A DNA stretch of 64,000 nt from Bacteroidales bacterium (GTDB lineage: Bacteria > Bacteroidota > Bacteroidia > Bacteroidales > UBA932): NCBI GenBank assembly GCA_024402115.1, contig JAKSJQ010000003.1:28602-92601 (forward strand), given 5' to 3'. The position numbers and the translations under genes were made by a program. The notes under the pieces are model-generated. The model was given only the letters and a program-made list of their open reading frames with translations, did no database searches and was not told the DNA's origin. Positions 16,701-25,588 of the stretch are shown in pieces (position 1 is the stretch's first letter; every line of letters begins with the position of its first letter).

Positions 16701-18059
16701 CTGGGTGGCAAGGATTGACGCCATGATGACGAGCGTCAGGGTCTCGGCTGCCGGAATCGCGAGCCATATCCCGGGAACGCCGAATGCGGCCGGCATCAGC
16801 AGGAAGGCGGGAATCATCAGCACAAAGCCCCTGAGAAGGGTGTAGATGGTTGCGAACATGGATTTTTCGACGCTCTGGAGGTAGCCGACGATGATGAGGT
16901 TGAGGGTGATCACCAGACCGGAGATTCCGAAATAGGGCATGCCTGCGACGCTCAGGTCGAATGCGTTCTCTCCCTCGGAGATGAAGATCATCGTGATCCA
17001 TCGTGCTCCAACGGTGAGAAGCAGGGTGGAGAACATCCCGGCGAGCAGGGCGCTGCGCAGAGCGATTCCGCGCGCCTCCGCCAGCCTCTTCCGGTCGCCT
17101 GCTCCATGTGCGAAGCTTATGATCGGCTGGGTCGACTGGACTATCGCGTTCGCCAGCATGAAGATCACCGGCATGCAGTAGCACGCCACTCCGTAAGCTG
17201 CGACGCCGTCCTCGCCGAGATATCTGATGAACACGAAGTTTCCGACTATCATGGTCAGCGAAATCGCAATCTCGCCGAGCATCGCGGATATGCCGGCCTT
17301 GATCTGGTATCCGAGGTTTCGCAGGGTCAGCATCAGACTCTTGACGGTGAGCCTGAGCCTGTAGAGGTGGAGGGTCCTCGAGAGGAAGATAAGGTAGAAG
17401 AGCACCGCAAGCGCGGAGAGGGTGAAGCTTATCGAAGTCGCGATCGCAGCGCCTTCCAGGCCCATTCCGAGCGGGAAGATGAAGAGCCAGTCGAGGAAGA
17501 TGTTCATCAGGGACGCGAAGAGCGTGCAGGACATCGCGTACTTGGGACTGCCGTCGAGACGGATGATGAATGAACCGACGTTTCCGAGTATGCAGAAGGG
17601 CAGGGAGAGGGCAACCCACTTGAGGTAGCTGGATGCGAGCGGGATCAGTGCCTCGTTGCTTCCGAAGAGCCTGCAGGTCGCCGGGAGGTTGGCGAGTATG
17701 AGCGCGCCTATGGTCGCGGTGATCGCCAGGCTTCCTATCATCGCCTGGGTGGTGTTGATCCTCGCGGCCTTGACATTGCCCTTGGAAAGATGGATGCTGG
17801 AGATGACGGAGGTGCCGATTCCGAACATGATGCCGACACCTATCATCAGGTTGAAGATGGGGGCGGCAATGTTAATCGCTGCGAGGGCTTCGGTTCCGGC
17901 TCCATGGCCCACGAACGCACCGTCAGCGAGGTTGAGGGCGACCATGGACACCATGCCCAGAAGGGTGGGCACGAACATCTTCCTGAAAAGCTGTCCGACG
18001 TCCTCCTTCGCAAAGTCAATCGCATCCCTTTGCTCCATGTCTTTCCTGATGTCTGCCAT
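16677..18059 (-). CDS. MATE-family multidrug/sodium efflux transporter
   Basis: The 460-residue protein is almost entirely hydrophobic, with about twelve membrane helices in two similar halves (LFRKMFVPTLLGMVSMV... and AMLGEIAISLTMIVGNFVF...). This is the MatE arrangement, and length and topology fit the family exactly. Such proteins export cationic drugs or metabolites against a sodium or proton gradient across the inner membrane. The substrate is not predictable. A TACCTTTG box (18067-18074, minus strand) ends only eight bases before the ATG, so the message may be nearly leaderless. It lies between an SDR gene and the two-domain esterase, on the same strand. Confidence 0.9.
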   Translation of the reverse strand: MADIRKDMEQRDAIDFAKEDVGQLFRKMFVPTLLGMVSMVALNLADGAFVGHGAGTEALAAINIAAPIFNLMIGVGIMFGIGTSVISSIHLSKGNVKAARINTTQAMIGSLAITATIGALILANLPATCRLFGSNEALIPLASSYLKWVALSLPFCILGNVGSFIIRLDGSPKYAMSCTLFASLMNIFLDWLFIFPLGMGLEGAAIATSISFTLSALAVLFYLIFLSRTLHLYRLRLTVKSLMLTLRNLGYQIKAGISAMLGEIAISLTMIVGNFVFIRYLGEDGVAAYGVACYCMPVIFMLANAIVQSTQPIISFAHGAGDRKRLAEARGIALRSALLAGMFSTLLLTVGARWITMIFISEGENAFDLSVAGMPYFGISGLVITLNLIIVGYLQSVEKSMFATIYTLLRGFVLMIPAFLLMPAAFGVPGIWLAIPAAETLTLVIMASILATQLHRVGKE

Positions 18060-18066
18060 AGAGCCG

Positions 18067-18074
18067 CAAAGGTA
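18067..18074 (-). promoter_or_regulatory. -7 box almost touching the MATE start codon
   Basis: TACCTTTG on the minus strand ends at 18067 and the ATG is at 18059. Transcription would begin about four bases before the start codon, if this box is used. No clear TTG is seen at the usual distance. Confidence 0.35.
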
Positions 18075-18089
18075 GCAAAAAAGTGAGTT

Positions 18090-18950
18090 TTACTTGGATT
18101 TGCTGATCATCTTGTTGATGGCGTCATTCTCGAATACCGAGATCTGGATCTTGTCGAACCAGCGCGCAGGGAGTATCGAGTGCAGGAGAAGAAGACTGCC
18201 GCTGCCAAGACCGAATGTGTACCTTGCCCTTGGCCTTTTCGCGAGTGATGCCTTGCATATCATCTTTGCCGCCTTCTCGCAGGTGGTCATCATTCCGAAC
18301 GGATTCTTCACATAGAGGAAACCGAATACGTTCGCCATCTTGTCGGTGAACTTCTGATATGCGCTGCCCTCGGAGGTCTTCTTGAGGTTTTCAGCCGCGA
18401 TCACGCCCCAGTCGCTGAACACTGCTCCGGGTTCGATGATGCTGACATCGATTCCGAACCTGGATGTCTCCATCCTGGTCGCGTCGCTGATGGCTTCGAG
18501 CGCATATTTGCTGGCATTGTACCAACCTCCGAAGTAGATAGGCGTCCTGCCCGCCACGGAAGCGATGTTCACTATCCTGCCTGATTTCTGCGCCCTCATG
18601 TATGGGAGCACGAGCTTGGTCATCCTTGCCACTCCGACCACGTTCACCTCGAGCTGCCTGTGGGCCTCTTCCATCGGAACGCTCTCCATGGGACCGAAAG
18701 AACCGTAACCTGCATTGTTGATGAGGACATCTATCCTTCCTTCCGCGGCGATGACGGCAGCGATGGCCTGCTCTGCGGACTCGTCCGAAGTCACGTCAAC
18801 GCTCAGTGGCACGATTCCGTACTGCTTGAGGGATTCCATCCTTTCTACTCTGCGCGCGGCTGCATAGACCTTGTGTCCGCGCTCTGCCAGCATCTTTGCG
18901 GCCTCGTGGCCCATTCCGCTGCTGGCTCCCGTGATTACGATTACTTTCAT
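18090..18950 (-). CDS. Short-chain dehydrogenase/reductase (SDR)
   Basis: The 286-residue protein is a classical SDR. It has the NAD(P)-binding TGASSGMGHEAA near the N-terminus (about 6-17), NNAG in the middle, a catalytic serine in NIASVAGR and the Y-x-x-x-K pair in YNASKYALEA. The R at the end of the second strand (YAAARRVERM) suggests a preference for NADP. The C-terminal extension with a hydrophobic stretch is common in the retinol-dehydrogenase-like group. The substrate is unknown. Its -7 box (18970-18977) is back-to-back with that of the lipoprotein at 19031. Confidence 0.85.
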   Translation of the reverse strand: MKVIVITGASSGMGHEAAKMLAERGHKVYAAARRVERMESLKQYGIVPLSVDVTSDESAEQAIAAVIAAEGRIDVLINNAGYGSFGPMESVPMEEAHRQLEVNVVGVARMTKLVLPYMRAQKSGRIVNIASVAGRTPIYFGGWYNASKYALEAISDATRMETSRFGIDVSIIEPGAVFSDWGVIAAENLKKTSEGSAYQKFTDKMANVFGFLYVKNPFGMMTTCEKAAKMICKASLAKRPRARYTFGLGSGSLLLLHSILPARWFDKIQISVFENDAINKMISKSK

Positions 18951-18969
18951 AGATTATGTTCTTTTATGG

Positions 18970-18997
18970 CAAATTTAGCTAAAATGGCGTATTTTTG
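18970..18997. promoter_or_regulatory. Divergent -7 boxes: SDR gene and lipoprotein gene
   Basis: TAAATTTG on the minus strand (18970-18977) faces the SDR gene. TATTTTTG on the plus strand (18990-18997) faces the lipoprotein, whose ATG 19031 follows about 30 nt from the expected transcription start. Confidence 0.5.
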
Positions 18998-19030
18998 CGT
19001 TCCATTTTGATAATTAATATAGTATACATA

Positions 19031-20605
19031 ATGAAGAAATTGTTCAAGATGTTTGCTGCCCTCACGGCAGCCGCAGGAATCTTGGTTTCCTGCCAGGAGA
19101 AGGAACCGGAGATCACCGAGTTTGCCACTGAGTTCAAGACCGCCGATCTGGTATATGTGGGTTCGGAGAACGGTGTCGCGAAGTTCAATGTCGTTGTCAA
19201 GGGCGCTGCTGAGGACGCCAAATATGACCAGCTCGGATTCGCTCTCTATTCGGAGGACATAAACATCCAGGAGTTCAGGGTAGTCGACGGATCTTACGAG
19301 TTTGGAAGCTCTCACGAAGTTATGACTGCAGACGAAGGAGTTGCTCATATCGCGGTGACTGACCAGAGCGTGAACGTGAAGTCAGGAAGCGTCAGGGTGG
19401 CAACCGGCAAGCTTGACGGCAATGTCCAGCTTGAGAACGGTCACGTGCTCCAGTTCAATACTACATCACGTTATAACCTCAAGTCTCAGGATCCGCTTCC
19501 TGAATTCGCAGCGGAGGTGAAGAACAATGATTTCATGAACCTTGAGATTCTCATCCGTCCAGCAAACCGCAGCAAGGAGTATTTCTTCACCGTCCTTCCT
19601 GCAGACCGTCTCAGCGGTGATGACGAGAGCAAGCTTGCTGAGATCCACGAATTCTACAAGAGCATCATCTCCATGGGAATGACCGAGAAGGGCAACAAGA
19701 CTGTCACCAACGAGGACACAGGTGCGCTCAATCCGTCTACGGAGTACAGTCTCTATGTGTACGGCGTCGAGAGCAACAGGCCGTCTACTGTTCTGTATAC
19801 CTTCAATTTTACAACCTCAGAGCAGAATGACCCTACCGAGGTAAGCTTTACCTCAGAGGTTACCGATGTCACCAAGAACGGCGCTTCAGTCACCGTGACT
19901 CCGAGCGACAATACCGTTCTCTATGTATGGGACGTAGTCCGCAAGAGCGTATATGACGGATATGGCAAGGTCGAGGGCGAATTCCTCGAGAAGTGGCTCA
20001 GCAACCAGATTGACGGCTCTTTCTGGAAGACCATCGAGGATGTCGTCGCAGGAACCGGCGTCAGGGGAGTTCAGGGCTATGATTACAGCTCACTCGCTTC
20101 CGGTACTGACTATGTCGTGTTCGCTGTCTGCGTGGACCGTCAGGGTAACGCAGTATCCAAGGCTTATGTCAGCGAGGTCTTCACTACCGAGGAGGCAAAG
20201 GTTTCCGACGTGGTCGTATACCAGGACGTTGTCGCATACTACGATGGTGATGCCCTCTATGAGGCTGATCCTACCAAGTACGCAAAGTATGCTGGCAAGT
20301 ACTATGTACACATGGAAGTCGTAGTGGACTACGGTACTCCGGCGAACACTTATGCCGCGATTACCAAGAGCGACCCTAACGACTATTCTGATGCAGAACT
20401 CATCTCAATACTCGTGAAGAACGGAAACAAGAACATGACTGACATCTGGTATCTTGTGGACAAGGGCGACGGCGCGAACAAGACAGGCGATATCTGGGCC
20501 ATCACAGTCGCAGATGATGCAGAGGGAGCATTCGGCGAAGTGGACAAATACCACTACTATTTCTTCCAGAACTCTTGCAAGCCTATTTCAGACATCATCA
20601 AATAG
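19031..20605 (+). CDS. Outer-membrane or surface lipoprotein of unknown function
   Basis: The 524-residue protein has a lipoprotein signal (LTAAAGILVSC, lipidated Cys about residue 21) followed by QEKEPE. The rest is beta-rich and low in cysteine. It contains at least one segment typical of fibronectin type III-like modules (GALNPSTEYSLYVYGVESNRP and SLASGTDYVVFAVCVD). Proteins of this type are common in Bacteroidales as surface-exposed binding proteins, and I cannot assign a ligand. ATG 19031 was chosen over the frame opening at 18995 because it starts the signal peptide and follows the promoter. It is followed after nine bases by the HD-domain gene. Confidence 0.8.
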   Translation: MKKLFKMFAALTAAAGILVSCQEKEPEITEFATEFKTADLVYVGSENGVAKFNVVVKGAAEDAKYDQLGFALYSEDINIQEFRVVDGSYEFGSSHEVMTADEGVAHIAVTDQSVNVKSGSVRVATGKLDGNVQLENGHVLQFNTTSRYNLKSQDPLPEFAAEVKNNDFMNLEILIRPANRSKEYFFTVLPADRLSGDDESKLAEIHEFYKSIISMGMTEKGNKTVTNEDTGALNPSTEYSLYVYGVESNRPSTVLYTFNFTTSEQNDPTEVSFTSEVTDVTKNGASVTVTPSDNTVLYVWDVVRKSVYDGYGKVEGEFLEKWLSNQIDGSFWKTIEDVVAGTGVRGVQGYDYSSLASGTDYVVFAVCVDRQGNAVSKAYVSEVFTTEEAKVSDVVVYQDVVAYYDGDALYEADPTKYAKYAGKYYVHMEVVVDYGTPANTYAAITKSDPNDYSDAELISILVKNGNKNMTDIWYLVDKGDGANKTGDIWAITVADDAEGAFGEVDKYHYYFFQNSCKPISDIIK

Positions 20606-20614
20606 CTTTCCTGC

Positions 20615-21226
20615 ATGGACGAAAGACTTGGACAGATTGCAGAGTTCTGCAAGCTCATTGACCGCGAGAAATTCGTGCAGCGAAGGACCTTCCTCACCGA
20701 CGGTGAGAGGCTCGAGAATGATGCCGAACATGCATGGCACATGGCAGTCATGGCCCTTCTGCTGTCCGAGTACTCGAATGAGGACATTGATGTCCCCAAG
20801 GTCGTGAGCATATTGCTCATCCATGACCTCGTCGAGGTCTATGCCGGTGACACCTTCGCATACGATGAGGAGGCGAAGAAGGATCAGCGTCAGAGGGAGC
20901 TCGCTGCTGCGGACAAGCTTTTCTCGCAGCTCCCGGAGGATCTTGCAAGGCGTTTCCGCGGCCTGTGGGATGAGTTCGAGGAGTGGGAGAGCCCGGAATC
21001 GAAGTTCGCGCACGCACTGGACAATTTCCAGCCGCTGATGCTCCAGCACGCCAGTGACGGACGTGCATGGAGAGAGGGGGGACGCCGACTCTCGGAAGTT
21101 CTCAAGAGGAACGAGCGTTCCGCAGAGGGTTCTGAGCGGCTCTGGGACTATGCCTTCGAGAACTTCATCAAACCAGAGATACGGAAGGGCAACCTCATCG
21201 ACGATTGCGGTGCCGTATCAGAATGA
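20615..21226 (+). CDS. HD-domain hydrolase, YfbR-type 5'-deoxynucleotidase-like
   Basis: The 203-residue HD-superfamily protein has metal-binding residues in AEHAWHMAVMALLL (first histidine) and LLIHDLVEVYAGDTFAYDE (the HD pair). A further aspartate lies in the C-terminal helix (FAHALDNFQPL). Its length and motif spacing match the HD_3/YfbR-like group, which removes phosphate from deoxynucleoside monophosphates. It lies nine bases after the lipoprotein gene. Its last nine bases overlap the convergent Lrp-type regulator gene. Confidence 0.8.
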   Translation: MDERLGQIAEFCKLIDREKFVQRRTFLTDGERLENDAEHAWHMAVMALLLSEYSNEDIDVPKVVSILLIHDLVEVYAGDTFAYDEEAKKDQRQRELAAADKLFSQLPEDLARRFRGLWDEFEEWESPESKFAHALDNFQPLMLQHASDGRAWREGGRRLSEVLKRNERSAEGSERLWDYAFENFIKPEIRKGNLIDDCGAVSE

Positions 21227-21685
21227 CAGGCCGAGCGACTGCTTGACCTCGTTCATCACGAAGCATGACTGGACACTTCCCAGAGAGTCTATCGTGCCGA
21301 GTACGTTAATAAGGAACTCATTATAGTATTTCATGTCCGGTGAGTGGATTTTCAGCAGATAATCGAACTCACCGGATATATTGTAACATTCCGTGACCTC
21401 TGGAATGCCCTTGATCCTGTCCACGAAGTCGAGGGCTATGTCACGGTTCATCTGTCTAAGCTTCACACTGCAGAACACCACGAATCCCTGGTTAAGCTTC
21501 TCTGCGTCCAGGACGGCCACATATTTCTTGATGTAGCCTTCTCTTTCCAGTCTCTTGAGTCTCTCGAAGACCGGTGTTGTGCTGAGGTTGACCTTTGCCG
21601 CGAGCTCCTTGGTGGTGAGCCTCGCATTCTCCTGCATGTATCGCAGTATCTGCAGATCCGTGCTGTCAAGTCTGATTTCTGTCAT
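21218..21685 (-). CDS. Lrp/AsnC-family transcriptional regulator
   Basis: The 155-residue protein has an N-terminal helix-turn-helix (LDSTDLQILRYMQENARLT, then STTPVFERLKRLEREGYI) and a C-terminal RAM (ACT-like) effector-binding domain. This is the standard Lrp/AsnC layout. ATG 21685 fits the family N-terminus (MTEIRLDSTDLQIL) better than 21718. It is transcribed divergently from metY 190 bp away, so it probably senses an amino acid such as methionine or leucine and controls metY. That link rests on gene context only. Confidence 0.88.
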   Translation of the reverse strand: MTEIRLDSTDLQILRYMQENARLTTKELAAKVNLSTTPVFERLKRLEREGYIKKYVAVLDAEKLNQGFVVFCSVKLRQMNRDIALDFVDRIKGIPEVTECYNISGEFDYLLKIHSPDMKYYNEFLINVLGTIDSLGSVQSCFVMNEVKQSLGLSF

Positions 21686-21801
21686 GTCCTTAAACTGTGG
21701 CGAATAATATTCTGTCAATGTCGGTGAAAAAGAATGCGTGAAACGTTCTTTTTCTGAAAATTACCGCAAGGTAGAATAATTTTCTTATATTTTCAAAATG
21801 C

Positions 21802-21832
21802 TTGTTTGATAATTCTGTGGAAAATAACTTTG
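21802..21832 (+). promoter_or_regulatory. Promoter of metY
   Basis: TTG (21802-21804), 20 bp, TAACTTTG (21825-21832): a full consensus match. The AT-rich strip between metY and the Lrp-type gene would be the natural site for Lrp binding. Confidence 0.6.
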
Positions 21833-21872
21833 CATAGAACAAAACTGAAAATAACAATAAAAAATAGAAACC

Positions 21873-23159
21873 ATGAGCCAGAATTATCATCTTGCAACTA
21901 TCGCCCTCCACGCAGGCCAGGAGAACGCCGATCCTACTACCGATTCACGCGCAGTTCCTATCTACCAGACAACCTCCTATGTATTCCATGACAGCCAGCA
22001 TGCTGCTGACCGCTTCGGCCTACGCGACGCGGGCAATATCTATGGACGTCTCACCAATCCGACTCAGAGCGTGTTCGAAGAGAGGATTGCAGCCCTCGAA
22101 GGGGGAGTCGCTGCACTTGCAGTTGCGTCAGGTGCCGCAGCAGTCACATATGCGCTCCAGAACGTTCTTCAGGCAGGTGACCATGTGATCGCAGCCGACA
22201 ATCTCTACGGCGGTTCATTCAACCTCATCACCCATACACTCTCTACCCAGGGCGTGGAGAACAGCATTGTCCATGTCAATGACCTTGCCGCCCTCGAAGC
22301 CGCAATCCGTCCGAACACCAAGGCCGTCTATGTCGAGACCTTCGGCAATCCTAACTCGGACATCACCGACATAGACTCGATCGCCGAGGTGGCACATCGT
22401 CACGGAATCATTCTGATCGTCGACAATACCTTCGCGACCCCGCTTCTTTTCCGTCCGCTCGAGCATGGTGCTGACATCGTCGTCCATTCTGCGACCAAGT
22501 TCATCGGTGGTCATGGCAGCAGCCTCGGTGGAGTCATCGTGGATGGTGGTAAGTTCGACTGGAAGGCCAATGCGGACAAGTACCCGACCCTCGCAAAGCC
22601 GGATCCAAGCTACCACGGTGCCGTTTTCGCAGATGTTGCCGGTGCTGCGGCATTCGTGACCCGCATCCGCGCCGTCATCCTTCGTGACACAGGAGCGACC
22701 ATCTCTCCTTTCAATGCATGGATACTGCTCCAGGGCGTCGAGTCCCTCACTCTGAGGATAGAGCGTCACGTGGAGAATGCCCTCAAGGTCGTAGAATATC
22801 TTGCATCTGAGCCTAAGGTGGCTAAGGTCAACCATCCTTCTCTGGCCGATCATCCTGACCATGAGCTCTACAATAAGTATTTCCCTCAGGGTGGCGGTTC
22901 TATCTTCACCTTCGAGATCGCAGGAACGCAGGAAGACGCATGGAAGTTCATCGATTCGCTCAAGATATTCTCTCTCCTTGCGAACGTGGCGGACGTGAAG
23001 AGCCTCGTGATCCATCCTTATACTACTACCCATTCGCAGATGACTCCGGAGGAGCTCGAGCAGCAGCACATCACTCCTACCACCGTGCGTCTGTCCATCG
23101 GAATCGAGCACATCGACGATATCCTCGCTGATCTCAGGCAGGCATTCGACGCAATCTAG
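21873..23159 (+). CDS. metY: O-acetylhomoserine sulfhydrylase (PLP-dependent)
   Basis: The 428-residue enzyme is of the Cys/Met metabolism PLP family. It makes homocysteine from O-acetylhomoserine and sulfide. The PLP lysine is K209 in [16 protein letters not shown]. Other hallmarks are YGRLTNPTQ near residue 60 and DNTFATPLL ahead of the lysine. At about 430 residues it is longer than the gamma-synthase/lyase branch (about 390), which supports MetY rather than MetB or MetC. It has its own consensus promoter and a divergent Lrp-type regulator gene. Confidence 0.92.
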   Translation: MSQNYHLATIALHAGQENADPTTDSRAVPIYQTTSYVFHDSQHAADRFGLRDAGNIYGRLTNPTQSVFEERIAALEGGVAALAVASGAAAVTYALQNVLQAGDHVIAADNLYGGSFNLITHTLSTQGVENSIVHVNDLAALEAAIRPNTKAVYVETFGNPNSDITDIDSIAEVAHRHGIILIVDNTFATPLLFRPLEHGADIVVHSATKFIGGHGSSLGGVIVDGGKFDWKANADKYPTLAKPDPSYHGAVFADVAGAAAFVTRIRAVILRDTGATISPFNAWILLQGVESLTLRIERHVENALKVVEYLASEPKVAKVNHPSLADHPDHELYNKYFPQGGGSIFTFEIAGTQEDAWKFIDSLKIFSLLANVADVKSLVIHPYTTTHSQMTPEELEQQHITPTTVRLSIGIEHIDDILADLRQAFDAI

Positions 23160-23452
23160 AATCTCCCGTATTCATAAGCAGAAGGGCGGTCACTACCCTG
23201 GAGTTCAACCAGAGCGAGGAAGGACGCTACCATGCCTGCAGGCTCAACGCCGTGCGTGCGGAGAATTCTGTCGGAGGCTATTCGAACGAGACCTTCATGG
23301 AAGTGGGCAAGCCTTCTGAGAAGGGCAAGTGGATCGAACTCGTCTACACCCAGGACGGTCGCGTCGGAAAGCTCTATTCCAACGGCGACCGCTACCTTGC
23401 CGGCACCATGCTCTCGGAGTTCTGCATCTATGATCGCGTGATCGTGGGATGA
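23160..23452 (+). pseudogene. C-terminal gene fragment after metY
   Basis: Directly after the metY stop a frame reads through to TGA at 23450 with plausible protein content (RAVTTLEFNQSEEGRYH, KGKWIELVYTQDGRVGKLYS, LSEFCIYDRVIVG) but no ATG start in a sensible position. It opens within the metY end in another frame. It looks like the last 90 or so residues of a beta-rich protein left by a deletion. I do not recognise the parent family. A GTG at 23252 could start a 66-residue protein, but that is less likely. The remaining part of this gap holds the terminator at 23492-23529. Confidence 0.4.
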
Positions 23453-23491
23453 TTGCTGTGAACGTAACTGATTGACTGTCAGTATAATATT

Positions 23492-23529
23492 ATACGGACG
23501 GCTCCTCCTCGCGGGGGAGCCGTCCGTAT
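23492..23529. terminator. Strong hairpin terminator between metY fragment and GH97 gene
   Basis: ATACGGACGGCTCC (23492-23505) pairs perfectly with GGAGCCGTCCGTAT (23516-23529), followed by GCGTTTTGTTT. It separates plus-strand and minus-strand units and may serve both. Confidence 0.75.
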
Positions 23530-23575
23530 GCGTTTTGTTTGATAATCAATGCGTTACGATCGCAGAGGCAGCGGC

Positions 23576-25573
23576 CTAGAGGACGACTACGAAGCCGCCG
23601 TCAGGCTGAACCTCGATGTTGAGGATGCCGTTCTTTGCCTTTGGCGACTCTGCCTTCACGGTCTCGCGAGCAGCATTGTCTGACCAGAAAGTGTACTCGG
23701 AAGAAGCAGTTCCCTTCTTGTCGAAGCTAAGGCCGAATGCCTTGAGGTCGAGAGCGTACTTGAGAGTAGTCTTCTGGCCGTTCACGCCGGCGATGTACCA
23801 CTTGTCACCGCTCTTTCTTGCCACGATCGCGTACTTGCCTGGATAACCGTCAATGAACCTGACGTCGTCCCACTCGGTAGGAACGGCCCTCATGTAGTCG
23901 AGCTCGGCTGCAGGGGCATCCTCCAGGTTGTTTGGAGCGATTGCGAAGTTCTGTACAGGGTTCTGGAAGAGGACTGCAACAGCGAGCTCGAACGCGTCGG
24001 TGGTCCTGCGGGTGTTGCCACGCTGGTTGTCCCTGTTCCAATGCTTGTTGAGCGGTGATCCGCCGTACTCCATCGCTGCTACTGCATTCCTCATGAAAGG
24101 ATGGGTTGATGCATTCACGGCCTCGATGTCGTTGAAGTCCTGTGAGAACATGAGGTTCTCCGATGCGAGGACGGCCTCTGCACCTACGAAGTTAGGATAC
24201 ATCCTCTCCCAGCCGCGTGGAAGTGTGCATCCGTGGAAGATCACCATGATTCCATATTCGTTGGCATCGCTGAGGATGTCCTCATAAGTCTGGATCATAG
24301 GCTGCTTGTCGCTGCCGAAGAAGTCGACCTTGATACCCTTCACGCCGATCTTCTTGAGCCATTTCATCTCGGCAGCCCTTTCGATGCTTGTTGACATGCA
24401 TCCCCTCGGACCCTGAGGCGCATCGTTCCATGCACCGTTGGAGTTGTACCACAGGAAGAGGTTCACGCCCTTTGACTGAGCGTATCTTGAAAGCTCCTCT
24501 ACCTTGTCCCTGCCGATCTGGGTGTCCCAGAGAGCGTCGACGAGGCAGTACCTGTAACCCATGGCGGCTGCGAGGTCGATGTACTTCACCTGATCCTCGT
24601 ATACGGTAGCGCCGTCACCCCACATGATCCAGCTCCAGGTCGACTTTCCATAGACATATTCCTGTGAAGGCTCGTAGAGAGGCTCGACGACGTCGTAAGG
24701 TATGGTGGTCTCGACGATAGGGGCGAGGTTGTCACCGACGGTGATGGTCCTGTATGGAGTGTAGCCCGGGAGGGCGATTGCAACGCTGGAAGTGCCCCAG
24801 CCGCTGATCTCCCTCTCGTCAGGGAATGCGATGGTGTAGAGACCGCCAGCCTGCTCCTCGCTGAGGTGTGAACCTACATATTTGCCGGTCACGCCGGTCT
24901 CCGATACGAGTGCCCAGTTGTCACCCACATGGAAAAGGCAAGGGAAGGTGTAGCCGTTTCCGTACTGAGACTTCTTGTCCATAGGGGCGTCGTACTCGTA
25001 GCCCTCCTCGTATGAAGGCTTGGTCTGAGCGAAGCCTGTCATAGGGTCTGCCTGCGGGGTGAGGAAGGTTGTGGTGGTGAGAGGGAAGTCGAATCCGGTC
25101 GCCTCCTTGAGGATGACGGTGGAGTACCTGTTCCTGAAGGAATCGAGCTTGTAGCGGAAGGCGATGTCATTGTTGCTGACCTCGAAGATAACGCTCATCT
25201 CCTGGCCCTTGCTGTCCTTGAGGACATAGGTGAGCTTGTTCGCGTTGTAGTCGATGTGCGACTTCTTGATCTTCTCCTGGGTGTAGCTCCTGCTGACCGA
25301 CTCGGTCTCTGCAGAGACGAATTCGAGACCCCTGGTGAAATCACCGCTGGTGGTCACAAGGCCGAGAGGGGAGTTTTCGAGGATGGTGTTGGAATCGTAG
25401 CTGACAGTATAGACGGGAGCTCCGCCTCTGACGAGCTTGACACTTACTGAGAGTCTTCCGTCAGGACTGTCCACCTGATTCTCCTGGGCGTTGAAGTTTC
25501 CGAAGCCGAAAGGCTGTGCGGAAGCGATTCCGCAGACGCCGAGGAGCGCGAGCATGAGAATGGTCTTTTTCAT
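23576..25573 (-). CDS. Glycoside hydrolase family 97
   Basis: The 665-residue exported enzyme has a signal peptide (GVCGIASAQ) and the three GH97 parts: an N-terminal beta-super-sandwich, a catalytic barrel and a C-terminal beta domain (from about residue 560). GIKVDFFGSDKQ with D417 is placed like the aspartate nucleophile of the retaining (alpha-galactosidase-type) branch, rather than the inverting SusB alpha-glucosidases. The following FHGCTLPRGWERMYPN is also typical of the family. ASENLMFS lies where a metal-site Glu is expected. It follows the GH30 gene by 15 bp on the same strand, so the two probably attack one substrate in the periplasm. That would be an alpha-galactoside or related glycan, by inference. 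Confidence 0.9.
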   Translation of the reverse strand: MKKTILMLALLGVCGIASAQPFGFGNFNAQENQVDSPDGRLSVSVKLVRGGAPVYTVSYDSNTILENSPLGLVTTSGDFTRGLEFVSAETESVSRSYTQEKIKKSHIDYNANKLTYVLKDSKGQEMSVIFEVSNNDIAFRYKLDSFRNRYSTVILKEATGFDFPLTTTTFLTPQADPMTGFAQTKPSYEEGYEYDAPMDKKSQYGNGYTFPCLFHVGDNWALVSETGVTGKYVGSHLSEEQAGGLYTIAFPDEREISGWGTSSVAIALPGYTPYRTITVGDNLAPIVETTIPYDVVEPLYEPSQEYVYGKSTWSWIMWGDGATVYEDQVKYIDLAAAMGYRYCLVDALWDTQIGRDKVEELSRYAQSKGVNLFLWYNSNGAWNDAPQGPRGCMSTSIERAAEMKWLKKIGVKGIKVDFFGSDKQPMIQTYEDILSDANEYGIMVIFHGCTLPRGWERMYPNFVGAEAVLASENLMFSQDFNDIEAVNASTHPFMRNAVAAMEYGGSPLNKHWNRDNQRGNTRRTTDAFELAVAVLFQNPVQNFAIAPNNLEDAPAAELDYMRAVPTEWDDVRFIDGYPGKYAIVARKSGDKWYIAGVNGQKTTLKYALDLKAFGLSFDKKGTASSEYTFWSDNAARETVKAESPKAKNGILNIEVQPDGGFVVVL

Positions 25574-25588
25574 TTCTGGTCTGTGTTA

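Noticed and set aside
16564..17619. Long minus-strand frame over the MATE gene
   Set aside because: It is an Arg/His/Pro-rich shadow of the MATE gene, which has clear membrane helices in its own frame.
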